DNA of 64,000 nucleotides. Origin: Aurelia coerulea. Its lineage: Eukaryota > Cnidaria > Scyphozoa > Semaeostomeae > Ulmaridae. Within the stretch, counting starts at the first letter, position 1, and each line of letters opens with the position of its first letter. Of this stretch, positions 32,702 through 44,169 are shown one piece after another. The notes beneath the pieces were generated by a model, which was not told the origin of the DNA, did not search any database, and was given only the letters and a program-made list of their open reading frames with translations. The DNA is taken from NCBI GenBank assembly GCA_039566865.1, contig CM076949.1, positions 10,269,501 to 10,333,500 of the forward strand, given 5' to 3'. The translations under genes and the position numbers were made by a program.

Positions 32702-33045
32702 AGACCCCGTTTACACTATGCCGGTACGAAATGAATACGGCATGAAACTGTGCCGTATTGGTTTTTCTGTCAAAACGGAATCGCCGTTTACACTATACCG
32801 GCGCGAATTGAATACGATAGGTTTTGACCATGCGCAGAGTGAGGATTGGTCAAGGCGCATGCTCTCATTTGCCAGATTATCGCCTCGATGTGAATCCGAC
32901 ATGAAATGATGCCGTATTCGCCGTTTACACTATGCCGGTTCAGCGTAAAAGTAAAAACTATGCCGGCATAGTGTAAACGGGAGGGCAATACGGCACAGTT
33001 TTCATGCCGTATTCATTTCGTACCGGCATAGTGTAAACGGGGTCT
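32702..33045. mobile_element. AGACCCCGTTTACAC MITE, long arms
   Basis: The first ~58 bp (agaccccgtttacactatgc ... gtgccgtattg) recur inverted at the right end. Inside are two further degenerate copies of 'ccgtttacactat.ccgg'. CCCCGTTTACAC tips are seen in hAT-like MITEs, but I could not fix an 8-bp duplication. Confidence 0.75.
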
Positions 33046-33729
33046 AAGTGTAAGGCCATTGTAAGGCAGAAATGTTAGGGAAATTTGTTCATGATTTGGG
33101 GCACGTTTTGAAGGTTTATTGGACAGGCTTTCTCGAGAAAATCCCGCATGATTTCAGAATGTGGAGTGGCCTATTTCAGTCAGGTAAATTTTATAGCAGA
33201 TTTGACTATTTCTACCATTAAACTATCTATTTTCCGACATCATTGTCTTGATATCCAGGGAGCCGTGACCTTTCAAACGAGATTCTTTTTTCAGATTCAT
33301 CTGGTACATTTATGAGTATTTATCTTCAATGATCTCACGTATTTACTAGATTTTGTACAGTTTCTAGAAAAAGCTCTGTCGCCTGATCAACAAAATATTG
33401 ATCTGACTAAGAAAGCAAGAACGCATTCCCAGCAACAAGAAGAAATATCCGGCAAAGTTGATAATACAAAGAAAAGAGCAAGAAATATTCTAAGCAGCAG
33501 AAAATATAGAGCCAAACGGTATTACTATTATGTATGCTTCATAATTTTATATTGGGGAGATATTTAGAATCTCTCTTAAAGTATAGGAACGGAGCTAAGT
33601 GGAGGTAAGCTATAAATGGGACAAAGAAAACTCACACGCATGGTATTTCTCTAGCAAAACAATATGCTCCCATGTGTGGACATCATCAAATACAATAGGA
33701 TAATAATAGAATACCCAGACTCCTTCTGC
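33046..33729. other. No recognisable feature
   Basis: AT-rich sequence with no motif-bearing ORF and no visible inverted ends. Confidence 0.35.
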
Positions 33730-34065
33730 GCGTGGCTTTTATCTCCATTGATCCTCTTTAATGTACGAGATTAAAGTATTCACAAGACAAGATACTATTT
33801 CATGATTGTTCCGATGATCTAACCATCGCTTTATGATTAGTTTGTGACTAACGTACGATCTTTTGATTATTTTGGTATTAGTGTGATTACTTTACGATAA
33901 TTTGGGGATTGTTTGTGAGTATTTTTTTAATATTCGATCATTGTTATGGTCATTGCGATCATTTTCATTGTATTGAATATTTCAAGATTGTTTCTTATCA
34001 TTTTGTGACTATTTTGTTATTTCATAATCATGTCTTAGTTACATTATGATTATTTTATACAGAGC
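33730..34065 (+). repeat. TGATTATTTTG quasi-tandem tract
   Basis: Irregular reiteration of words such as gattattttg, gattgttt and tgactatttt every 15-25 bp over about 330 bp. Looks like a decayed short-unit tandem repeat. Confidence 0.5.
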
Positions 34066-34129
34066 ATACACTAGTGGCCAATACTATCCGGCCACGCTGC
34101 ACGAATATTATAATCCAGTGTAACTGATA

Positions 34130-34915
34130 TGGCTAGTTTGCTATTCTCCATTTCCTTAGGTAAATTTTTCATGTAGATTCGGAAAATTGATGCTGTTTCA
34201 GAAATGATGTGCCATTTACTTGCTCCGTCAGCGTCACAATGACGTTCATAGGAAACTTGGAAACATTAGCAGTCAAGTCAACAGCTGTGTCTACCCATAC
34301 CGGCATAGTACGAAACTTTGATTTACTCCATTCGATGCAAAATCTTTCTCCCTAAAACATATCCAAAATGTGCTAAAATCCACTCGCAGAACAAAGCTTC
34401 AGAGGAAGTTTCATAACAATCGACCCATCATTGAGGGGGAAGCATTTAAACTTTAACCTACCATGTTGCATCAATAACTTAACCAAATATGGCAAACAAC
34501 AAACAAGCACATTTTCGGAATCATCAATATCTTTTTCATCATTGTACTTGATTTTGTGTAAAGATTATTTTTGAATCTGAGTCTGAATCGGAATCTGAGT
34601 TTGAATCTGAGCAAATTTTACAGATTCAAGCTTAAAGTTACAAGTGCAATTTATAAAATCTCCTCTAAATTCATATCCTTTAAGTGGATTTTAGCGCCTT
34701 TGAATATGCTGTAGAAAGATATTCTGCATCGAATGGTGTAAATTAAAGCTTTTTACGGGTAGACACAGCTGCTGACTTCACTTCTAATATTTCCATGTTT
34801 GCCATAAACCTCGTTGTGACGTCACAAGTAAATGGTGCATAATTTTGCAAAACAACATCGATTTTCGAAATCTACAGGAAAATACTGACCTAAAGCAATG
34901 AAGAGTGACAAACTA
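34130..34915. mobile_element. Foldback element, ~200-bp arms
   Basis: The left arm (ttaggtaaatttttcatgta ... cagctgtgtctaccca ... ttcgatgcaaaatctttct) is matched inverted by 34685-34915 (gcatcgaatggtgtaaa, gggtagacacagctgctga, atctacaggaaaatactgac). The unpaired centre includes a gaatctgagtctgaatcgga quasi-repeat. Non-coding. Confidence 0.65.
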
Positions 34916-35045
34916 CAATCCCGGGGAAAACTCGTTGTGACAGACAAATTTCGTGTTAGCAGATGCCCTTCCTGTATTTAAACTACTACCTTTCACTGAT
35001 GATGCCCCCTCCACCCATTGCCCAGCAGTTCAGATTCTGAAAGCA

Positions 35046-35409
35046 TACAGTAGTGTCCCGCATATTAGAAACAACCTTTTCAATTTCAGATTTGACATGT
35101 TTTCTTATAAAATGAGGTAAAATTAAAGTCAGGGTAAAGTTTCTTATTAGAAAAATCATGCACTATCGATCAACTACTCAGACACAAGCTTTGTGATTGT
35201 GATAAAAAACATATTATTTTGATTTGCATTTGTAAATTCTCACTTCCAGGAAATGATATAATTATTCCAGGAAGGTGTTTTTTGCTTGTTAAATAAGAAA
35301 GTCGGGTTTTTCAGACCTGTACTAGTTTCTTATAAAATGGGGTATTATTTTGAAAATCAGGGTTTGTGTTTCTTAAATTTGTGCTTCTTATATGTGGGAC
35401 ACCACTGTA
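35046..35409. mobile_element. TA-flanked CAGTRGTGTCCC MITE
   Basis: Ends TACAGTAGTGTCCCGCATAT and ATATGTGGGACACCACTGTA; CAGT(G/A)GTGTCCC tips with TA targets are typical of Tc1/mariner-type elements. The interior repeats 'tttcttataaaatg.ggta' on both sides. Confidence 0.75.
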
Positions 35410-36312
35410 ATAGACCATTTGCCAATTAGGAAAAAGGGATTGAGGCAAACGCGGCCAATTCCGACAGCCCTAGTAACAGTCGGAAATTCGGGGAATCTTC
35501 TCCACTTCAGAATATCTTATTTCATGTATTTCCCACGATCGATTTGTAGAGTAGGGCACATAAGCAAACAATCAGCTGATTTTGACCCCTTACTTCAAAT
35601 GTAATAAGTCCAAAACTTGGGAGAAGATTTTGAAAAATCAACGAAAACTGGCCGATCGTCTTGGGCTGATTCTGAAGTGGATAAATCGAGAAACTGAAAA
35701 CAAACTTTTGGAGGACCTTATTTCAACCCTTTTTAAGGTATTTAATCTTTAATCTGGAGTTAGCAAGTGCATTTAGTAGGAAAACGAGCACGATCCATTT
35801 GGGAGGAAAAAGGGCCTAAGTAGAAATTTTGAGGATTTTCTCTACAGCTTTGAAAAAAGAAAGGCTCGTTATTCTGCGAATTTTAGAGATAAATTCGAGA
35901 TTAAAAGTGCTTTAGTGAAAGAATACGGTTTCCCGTCGATTTTTGACATGTCGAGGCCGTTTACCCCTCGCAAAACGGAGTTACGGCACAAAATGAGGTA
36001 GGCCAAAATCTTTTCCCAATTTTCGCGCCCCCCCCCCCCGCGCTCCGCCCCTGGAGGCAATATATTGAACCCCAAATTCGTGATAAGACTCACAAACGAG
36101 TCATCTCTTGTACATTTTTTTCTGTTTCAAAATTAGTTGAGTAACCATCGAGCATCGGCTCCAAATGCAGCTTCGGGTCAGAAAATCGGGCCGGGTCGGC
36201 TTGCAGATTATACTGTAATGGAGAGGACTCCCCGGATTCCGACTGTTACTAGGGCTGTCGGAATTGGCCGTGCTCGCGCCAATCCCTTTTTCTTAATTGG
36301 CAAATGGTCTAT
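35410..36312. mobile_element. AATAGACC MITE, ~100-bp arms
   Basis: The left arm aatagaccatttgccaatta ... caattccgacagccctagta recurs inverted at 36215-36312. It begins exactly where the TA-flanked MITE ends. The middle is AT-rich with a C-tract (about 36030-36042). No transposase. Confidence 0.7.
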
Positions 36313-36358
36313 TGCCTAGCAATTCAGATTTCACATTATGTCTGTCTTCTGAATGCTA

Positions 36359-36958
36359 TTATTTAAACTGACTGCTGCATTTTCTGTTTGGGTTTTGTAG
36401 GTTCAAAAGATACTTTCTAAAACCTGTTTTAAAACGAGCGATTGATTCTTGTTCTCGAATGTTGTACGGGATATCATTCCAATTTTTGACACCAGAGAAG
36501 TAGAAACTTCGCTTTGCATATTCTAACCTAACTTTGGGAATTTGCAGATCTCCATGATTTCTGGTTCTATGCTCTGAAATCATGGATCTTTCAGTGAACT
36601 TATGGCGAAGATTTTCGGGACAAAGGCCATGCAGAATTTTATATGTCATGACTCCTTTGTCAAATGAGAGCAAAGACTTTACATTGAGCCATTTACAGTT
36701 CCAACCGTCCTTATACTTGGCGTTCAGTATTAGCTTCTTTGCCCTTGTCTGTAATCGTTGCAGTTGGGATAGTTTGGTGTTGGAAAGAGTACACCAAACA
36801 ATGTCGCCATAGCGAAGGTGGCTTTCAAAGAGAGCTTTGTAGACCTGGTCAAGTTTCCTTTGCGGAAGGATGTCTTTCAGCTTTCTGCTGCATTTCCTGC
36901 TGCATTTCCTATTGTCCCAGTGCGAATCACAATAGATTTCAGAAGGAAAATGAATCAC
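36359..36958 (-). pseudogene. LINE RT thumb/C-terminal fragment
   Basis: An open frame of ~199 codons contains LPQRKLDQVYKALFESHLRY, GDIVWCTLSNTK, MTYKILHGLCPENL, LEYAKRSFYFSGVKNWNDIP: the same LINE group as 29314-30726. The palm is missing; the ORF's first ~15 codons are outside homology. Confidence 0.75.
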
Positions 36959-37060
36959 TCATCGATTTTCCATCGATTTTGATTAGTTTCCATGTACATA
37001 TGTACATAGTAGACTAGATGATTTTTTTCAATCGATGTAAAATAAAGATACAACAACAAC
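36959..37060 (+). repeat. LINE 3' tail
   Basis: catgtacatatgtacatagtag then aaaataaagatacaacaacaac: an AATAAA signal followed by an (ACA)n-type tail, as at LINE 3' ends. No attached ORF survives. Confidence 0.45.
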
Positions 37061-37309
37061 TCAACCGTACTAGCAGTACGCACACGGACTTTGGTAGCAA
37101 AATGAATTCCTGATAAATTCAGAATAATTTTATAAATGGCGATTGAATGAAATTTAATCGCAATTAATGGAACGTGATGTTAGTTTCTTAGTCAATAGGG
37201 CTGTGTCCCTTGTGACCATGTTTACAACTTTGTCTTTGTGACAATATCGTTGAAAGTAACTTCTTGCGTTGGTGCATGTCGGCTGCACGTGGAATGTCTG
37301 TTGTTCAAA
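37061..37309. other. Flank of the palindromic transposon
   Basis: Non-repetitive AT-rich sequence without coding signal. It is the only unambiguous outer flank of the left transposon copy. Confidence 0.3.
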
Positions 37310-37765
37310 TAGACCAGGCGTGGATAGGGGGTAATCGTCACCCGAGGAGGGAATTTATGAGATTGTGTGCCTTTGGTCAATTTTGGGGCGCTGATTCCAA
37401 AAATCGATGTTATACGGAGAAGTTCGGTCCCATTCAGCCTCTATTCCACGTTAAAGCCTCATTTTCGGGAAAAATGAGTTTCTCAGTTAGATATTCCAAA
37501 GTGGACCATTTTGGTCAATTTCAGAGCGCTGATTTCAAAAATCGATGTTTTAAAGAGAAATTCGATTTTTGTGAGCCTCTTTTTCATGTTAAAGCCTCGT
37601 TTTCACGAAAAATGATGTTTTGATCAGATATTTCAAAGCAGAGGAATTTGATCAATTTCGGGGCGTAGATTCAGAAAATCGATGTCATAAGAAGAAATTC
37701 GGTCTCCGTGAGCCTTTTTACCATGCTAAAGCCTCGTTTTAATGAAAGTCTTATCTGTTTGAAAG
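37310..37765 (+). repeat. Outer TIR, left copy
   Basis: Three to four tandem ~130-bp sub-units, each with an 'aaatcgatgt' core and 'ttaaagcctc.tttt' end. The matching inverted inner TIR is 44170-44641. Short ORFs across it (37264-37623) are accidental. Confidence 0.7.
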
Positions 37766-37869
37766 CCAAAACATTGTTCAAATGGTATTCAAATCTATCG
37801 TACAATGTGTATTTTGTTAGCAAGCTGCTCAGTAGCAATAACCACTGAGATTGCTAGTTGGTTTGTACC

Positions 37870-38422
37870 TAGACTTATGACGATGAGTCCCTTGTATCCC
37901 TGCGGTACCTTGCTCACAGGGACTCATAATAAAACAGTTAAAAACCTGACCCTATCTTCTGCATTCGATTGATCGAATCTGGATCGAACGACTGCTTCGG
38001 CTCTGTTCAACGGTCACTCCTCAGAAAGGAAATGCGACTGAAACCACGGTAAGCAGACACTTAATCAACAAAACTTGGTATTCATCTGAAGAAGAAAGTT
38101 CACTTTACCTGGTGAGTGCAAAATAAGTCTTTTAATGCTGCAATTTCCATGTTTTTAAGACCGAGAAAAACCAGAGAAATCTTCAAGTAACTGCTGCAGC
38201 AACTTCCTTCAAATTTAGTCAACTGCGTCAATCGAATTGAAGGCTCGAAACTGATTGTTCTTCGCCAAATCTCGCAATCTGATTGGTATGCTAGGAATCC
38301 CAGCATATTAGGCCTAAATAGGGTCAACTTTTTCAGAGTAATATTATGAGTCTCTGTTGACTGATGCGCCATCAAGAAGTCAAAGAGCACAGGGAAACAA
38401 GAGACTCATCGTCATAAGTCTA
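37870..38422. mobile_element. Mutator-like MITE with 9-bp TSD
   Basis: Ends TAGACTTATGACGATGAGTC and its inverse; GTTTGTACC flanks it on both sides (37861-37869, 38423-38431). The right transposon copy has the uninterrupted sequence at about 50866-50876, an empty site. A 9-bp duplication is typical of Mutator-like elements. A 96-codon ORF inside shows no motif. Confidence 0.8.
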
Positions 38423-38524
38423 GTTTGTACCATATCTAACATAAGCCTAGTTGAATTAAGCAACGGGATCGATAAGCTTTGGATCGTTTTTGTTCTATGC
38501 TAGCATCGTATCGTCTGCTGAACC

Positions 38525-40413
38525 TTAGAAAGTAGCAATGTCCCCAATCTCTTCATCAAAGTCATCATCTGATTCACTTTCGGATGTTTGCGCATCTGTG
38601 TCTTCGCTTTCTGCATTCAGGAGCAACTCTGCCACATCGTCAGGATACATCGTGTCATGCCAAACAGCTGACCCTTCTGCATTCCAGCCATGCCTTGTTG
38701 GACTTTCCAAATCAAGCTGCAGTTGATCCGCTTGCCTGTATATGAATGCAACGTAATTTGCCCTTCTGATGTGCAAATGAAAATTAGCTGAACAGGGAGG
38801 AAACAAGCTTAGATCTGCAACTTTGTTCTTCCCCTTGAAAGACTTCCAGAAAAGCTTGGCACGACCTTCATTGATTGATTGCAGCCTTGGAAATCCATAG
38901 AGGAAGCAGGTGAACTTTTCAAGGCATTCGATAAGGGATGTTTCTGGATGTAGGTATCTACCAAGCTCATCAAAAGCATCAATGAAGTCTGGACGCTTTA
39001 ACATTGCTTTCCAACACGCCTGCTTTCCCTTCCTAAAGAATGCCGAAACATAATCATTTCCGGAGAAAGCATGTAATCCTACGAGAGCTCTTCTCTTGAC
39101 GAGGGACAAGGTTGAAGACGTAACATCGATTATTTTTCTGCTCCTTCCAACTCCATTGTCGATAAGGACTCTGACATCTGCGAAGTCGTAGGCGAGAAAC
39201 AAGGTGATTATGTCGATATCACCAGAAGGTGAGCGAACCATTGCTGTTTCACCGGGTAATAAACAAGCTGCTCGAACAAGTGCCAATAACTTGGTGTCTG
39301 CCTCTTCGTGGTTACTTGCTAGTTCAGGCAAGATTCTTGTTTCATGTTGGCTGATCTTGGTGCACTGTCTTCTGTTTGAAAAGAAGACTGTCCTTCCATC
39401 TAGTGCTTCTTTGGAATCTTCAATTGCTTTTTGAATCAAATCGAAGGGCATCTCTTTGTTGTCGCCATTTTTCAGGAACTTGGTGAAGTCTGAAGGAACT
39501 TTCATATCAGGACTCTGCAAAATGTAACGCTCACTGATACCTCTTGCTTGGCGCTCTCCTCCTTTGATGCTGTTTTGTTGATACGTATCACAGGCTATAT
39601 ATACGTCGGTATTTTGCTTTGGTATCATAGACATCACTCTTGCTGCAAGGTCTCTGATTGTACCAACATTGCTGACAACGATTCTAATTGCAGCTGCAAG
39701 ATCCAAGAAAAAATGCTTCATCTCCGTTGCGGGAGGCAGGTCATCACTGCTTAGTTCCTCCAAATCAGACATAGCTGCATCATATAATTTGCTTTTCACT
39801 GTCTTCCTTATTGTACCATCAGCAGTGCAAAGCGCTATTGAAACTGGGGCAAGAGGATAACATAACACTTTGTCGATATCCACACCTGCATTTTGCCTGT
39901 TTGAATACGCAACCAACTTTCCCAAAATATCTCTTTGAAAAGACACCTCCTTGATTTTGCCATCCTTTTTCAAGGTTTTTTTCACCATCGCATCACCAAA
40001 GGTTTTCCCCTTCAACCTTCGAATTGGGCTAAAAAACTGCTCTTCTGGTTGATTCTCTATTAGACGTGCCTCAAATGCTTTCATCATCTCCTTACCACTC
40101 TCCTCCAGGCTCAAAAGACTTTCACTGATTTCATTTTCGACAGGAGCACCAGAGACCAAGTTGTACAGTTTCTCTTTGTCTAGATCGTCTCGAAATGGGT
40201 TCAAAAATTGCATTGTCAATGATGTCATAATGTTTTCTACCATCTCATTCGATTTTATTATCTCACTTGGACGGAGACATTTGCGCGGGTTGGCCATTGT
40301 CTTCGATGTGCCTGAAATCTCATCAAGTGCTTCAACGAACTTTGCCTGAAATGGCCTGTTTAAAACCCATTTCTTAACCGTACTTTCTTTTGCAGCGAAT
40401 TTCGTCACACCAC
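38525..40413 (-). pseudogene. Academ-like transposase exon 3, left copy (XPG-like)
   Basis: 1,889 nt open in one frame; starts after an acceptor (tgcttttcAG, exon base 40413) with GGVTKFAAKESTVKKW. Nuclease-like acidic motifs, numbered in the 635-codon open frame: CDTYQQNSIK (D282), NHEEADTKL (375-382), SPSGDIDI (D405, D407), HAFSGNDYVSAFF (D460, then GK). This spacing recalls XPG/FEN-type nucleases, in which EAD, DxD and GxD motifs bind metal. The C-terminus is acidic (ESESDDDFDEE). The exon is intact here, whereas the right copy has a stop. An upstream ATG (40432) gives an intact ORF but lies in the intron. Confidence 0.7.
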
Positions 40414-40748
40414 CTGAAAAGCAAGGCATCATTGTAAGAAAATATGGTCTATGTCATTCGCTTGAACTACGTTGCAAAATCTTCATAAACGTATCTTTCA
40501 ATGTTTCGTTTCATTTGAAAAGCATTCATACGAGGTCACGTCAGAGTTGGATGCTATACACAAGAGAGACCGTAAAAAACCCGTAAAAAATTCCTTCCAA
40601 TATATGGGATTAGGGATTCTTTCAAGACATCAATTATATTTGGTAAGCCCTTTGTCATTGAATTCTCTTTGCTGTGTCAAAATTTTTCCTTTTTATGCAA
40701 CAGTGATAAATTGGAAATTAATAATTGATAGCCGGGTTGAAAGCTTGA

Positions 40749-42028
40749 CTGCAGTCTTAGCAGACTTCATGTAGGATTGTTCCCCAGCCATGTCAACTGC
40801 CTGGCCAATAGCATTGGTGCTGCGTCGCACAGATACCACTTTCTTTATTTCTTCTGCAGCACCAGGATGCGTACTTTCAAGGTACTCGAGTGATTTGACA
40901 TAGTATGTGCCATATCTTGAATAATGTACGCGATTGGTTGCAAAACACATAGGAAGCCACACTTTCCACATTTGAAGCCGAAGTTGGACATTATTTGTGT
41001 TAATAGCATAATGCAGCTTTTGCTGCCTATCAACCATCATCATGTAAGTCGACCAAAATTGCGCTGTTTTGCCAAGGTCACCTTCGAGACATCTACGTTT
41101 TAGCTCTTCGTACTTTCTCACGTATGCACACAAGTCGGGTTCATCTAGAAAGGAGATGATATCTCTAGCTCCTGGTTGATGTCTTGCAAAATCTTGAAGG
41201 CTGCCCGCAACTTCTGGAATATATGCTTCCATAAACAGCCTCTCCAGTGCCTCAGAAAAGGCCTCATGGATTGCCCAGCAACGATTATACTGCTTTCCAG
41301 AGATTACTCCAGAAATACTACCGGAGCTGCATATGCCAGCCTGAAAGATGATTTCTTCGAATCCACTGCCAGCAACGTATTTTCCCATAACACCAAAAAA
41401 GGCCATCAACCATCATTGCGTGAAAGTCGCCAAGATGTATCACGATATCTGACCATCGAGTGGGATCATTCCAAATCACATGATAGGCCTTGATTGCTGC
41501 TCCAACATCTAGGGTTATATGTGTGTACAGCATATTCGATTGCTGAGCTAACCGCCGCGACACTTGAAACATTTGAACAATTGTTGCGTACTCTGTAATC
41601 GGTGTCTGTATTGGTGGCAAATATGTCATCGATGTTGGCTGACTGGTTGGCTTCTGAAAATGACTGATGATCCAACCGACGAATCGTGGATGGATTTGGT
41701 CTTGACTGTTGAGAAATCTGGCAGACTTCCATGTGGCTAGGAGCTTTATGCAAATGGAATCTAAACTGTTGCTAGCAAGTGACAATTGTTCTTCTGCAAA
41801 ACTTGGTGGCTCTGCCTTCGGATTGATTCTCACCTTTGTTGTCTCTGTGGCTGTCTCGATTTTTAATGAACGTCGTTTGGACTTTGGAATATTCACTTCG
41901 TCTTCTCTCTTAATACTGCCTGAAGACCCTTCTTGAAAGGCAATGCCGGGTGTGTTATGGATTGATCCAGAACCTGATGCTGTCTCAACATTTCTGTCGA
42001 AATTATCCCACCAAAACACAGTTGGGAC
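40749..42028 (-). pseudogene. Academ-like transposase exon 2, left copy
   Basis: 1,280 nt, preceded by acceptor gttattttAG. Encodes VPTVFWWDNFDRNVETASGS (DNxD motif), ITLDVGAAIKAYHVIW, VIHLGDFHAM, then after a shared 7-bp insertion (41404-41410) VMGKYVAGSGFEEII, HYSRYGTYYVKSLEYL and MAGEQSYMKSAKTA. In the right copy it ends at GCAG|GTAAGC; here the donor bases read TC, so splicing to exon 3 should fail. Likely the DDE-type catalytic region of the transposase (inference from family pattern). Confidence 0.7.
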
Positions 42029-42433
42029 CTAAAATAACAAATTAAAAGAACCAAATTGAGTTGAATTAATCTCAAGAGAAGTAAATGGTGTACAAAGGTG
42101 TTGATAGAAAGGAGTAAATTGATTGCCAATTGAACAATGATGCAAAAATTTGGGTCAGGGAAAACCATTTTCATGGAACATAATCAATATATTGCTTTGA
42201 GGCCATTCTGTTTACCCTTTTCTATAATAATTTACAAAAGATCATTGAGACCAACTTATTAAGTGCTGCACTGATAACTAACAGTTTCTTCCAATCATTT
42301 AATACTTTACAGTTACAGCATACATTTCGGGGAGGGAGCAGTCTCACAAGTTTTGTCAAGACTGTAGCTGAGCATCCAACCAGAAAACCAACATATATTT
42401 TCCTAAAAAAAACTGAACTTTTAAAGTACGAAC

Positions 42434-43758
42434 CTTAGAACCTTCATCGGCAGGATAAAGCGGTAAGCCAAGTGAAAGAGTCTGGAAATGTTCGGCAAGC
42501 TCAGCTTGTGCTGTTTCTATTTCGCTGACTTTGTCATAGTTGATCGAGTGTCCAAGTCTTGCCAAAACTGTCAGTGGGAGTTTCTGTCCAGTAAGACTGT
42601 GGAGACCTAGACCAAGAGATGCATGCTTGAGGGTCAAAAAATTGCCCTTTGAAATTGCATTGAGAACATCTTGACTGAACGAATCGATAAGGCGTCTTGA
42701 GACTTCCCCAATTGCATGATGCCTGTCTGACGTTAACAGCGTCTTGAAAAATAAAACGAGCAGTGATGGAGGTTGCCTATCAACTGATTGTAAGCTACTG
42801 ACCGTTGGAGGCCATGGTAGAGGAGACGCATTGTCAAATAATTTCAAAACAGCTTCTCTTATAACGCTTGCAGCCTTTTTCACCGCGTATTCATCACTAA
42901 ATTCTAAGCTTTTAGACAAAGACTGTGTTCCCAAACTCTGTTTGCTAATGACAACTTGAGGGTAATGATATTCTGGAGAGAAAAACACCAACTTTTCTGG
43001 ATATGCTTTCAGCAGTCTTTCCTTGAGTCCTTGCCTTCTTTGTCTAACTCCCAATCCAATTCCATATGTTACCATGAGTGTATCCATCGAAATACACTGC
43101 TGTCCCTTCAGAATATTCTCTTCGATCACACCACAAACTGCATTGAAGTCGCCTGATCCGTCTGCGCTGTTATCTAGTTCTGCAGCTCACTTCTCCACAC
43201 GATCCTAGTGTAATCTCTGTAGCAACTTTCGTGCTTCTGGAAGTCCTTAGCAATCAAATCTGTATCTTTCACTGCAATTAACATCTCTTTGCCATTCCTC
43301 ATAGATGCTGCATCCTTTAAGGTTAATTCAGCAGACTTTGTTAGAATTTTTGAAAGGCTCTGTCGTTTTCTCTTGACTTGAATCACACCTTCCTTTTTGC
43401 AGATCATACAAACGTTTGGAAAGCGCCCTCTTGAATCAGTTCCTTCGGCTCCTGCAGTGGTAGTTGATCTCTTAACTTTACTGCTCTGGATCTGATTATT
43501 ATCATGGCTTGTTTTTCTTTTCAGCAAGGTTTTAGCATACACAAACTTTTGGTAGCACTCTCTATGGTAGAAATACTGATTTTCTGCAAGTTCTTCTGGA
43601 ATATTGTTGCACTGCTCATCATGACCATTTTCACCAGCAAGTTTCTGTCGAATCTTTTTACATTCAATCAGCGTTTCTAAAGACTTTTCACTGACAGGAG
43701 TCAGGTTATCCGAAAACTTGATAAACTTATAGTGCACCAGGCATGAAGGTTTAGCCAT
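42434..43758 (-). pseudogene. Academ-like transposase exon 1, left copy
   Basis: 1,325 nt from the ATG (MAKPSCLVHYKFIKFSDN) to AAG|GTTCGT. One base fewer than the right copy: agtgagctgcag (about 43187) against agtgagcctgcag, shifting frame after RIVWRSE. Zinc-binding pairs are visible: YHRECYQKF, CMICKKEG and HESCYRDY. The first-exon region probably binds DNA. Dead by frameshift. Confidence 0.7.
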
Positions 43759-44169
43759 CTTTCGCCATGCTCTTTCGAGTTGCAGTAAACTTTACTTTCT
43801 GTATTACTTGGTGTGCTGGATAACTTTGAATAAATCGATGGATCCTCAACGTCTCGTTTTTTGCAAAAACACTGGAGGAATGCAAAGTTTTGTCTGCAAA
43901 GACATTTTCTTAACCCATGTAACACAACATGGTGTCATGTAACACAACAAAACTTGAAAATATTCATTTGATGAGTTAGTTATTTTAAAACTTAAAATTC
44001 TTGTCGAAATAGATTCGCTGTCTGTTGTCATTTGTACTGTTGCAACAACTGTATCTCTTACTCTATTAAGGAGTCTTGAACATGGAATAGAGGCTCAGAA
44101 TAAATACATTTTATGTCAAAGCATAAAACATGATAGAACCTCCATCCTAAAAGTTATGAGATTTTTCTT
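43759..44169 (-). other. 5' leader of left transposon
   Basis: Region between the inner TIR and the ATG; presumably holds the promoter and any non-coding exon. Short ORFs here are identical in both copies but show no motif. Confidence 0.4.

Noticed and set aside
37264..37623. 119-codon ORF at transposon end
   Set aside because: Translation of the TIR sub-repeats; the repeated FGQFxSADxKNRC phrase reflects the DNA repeat, not a protein domain.
40414..40432. ATG at 40432 (MMPCFSGG) as the true start of a separate 635-residue gene
   Set aside because: The ATG lies in the intron before a good acceptor, and splicing to exon 2 restores the family's KTAGG junction, also seen in the older relative.
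41318..41493. ORFs opposite the transposase exons
   Set aside because: Shadow frames, mirrored in both copies and without motifs.
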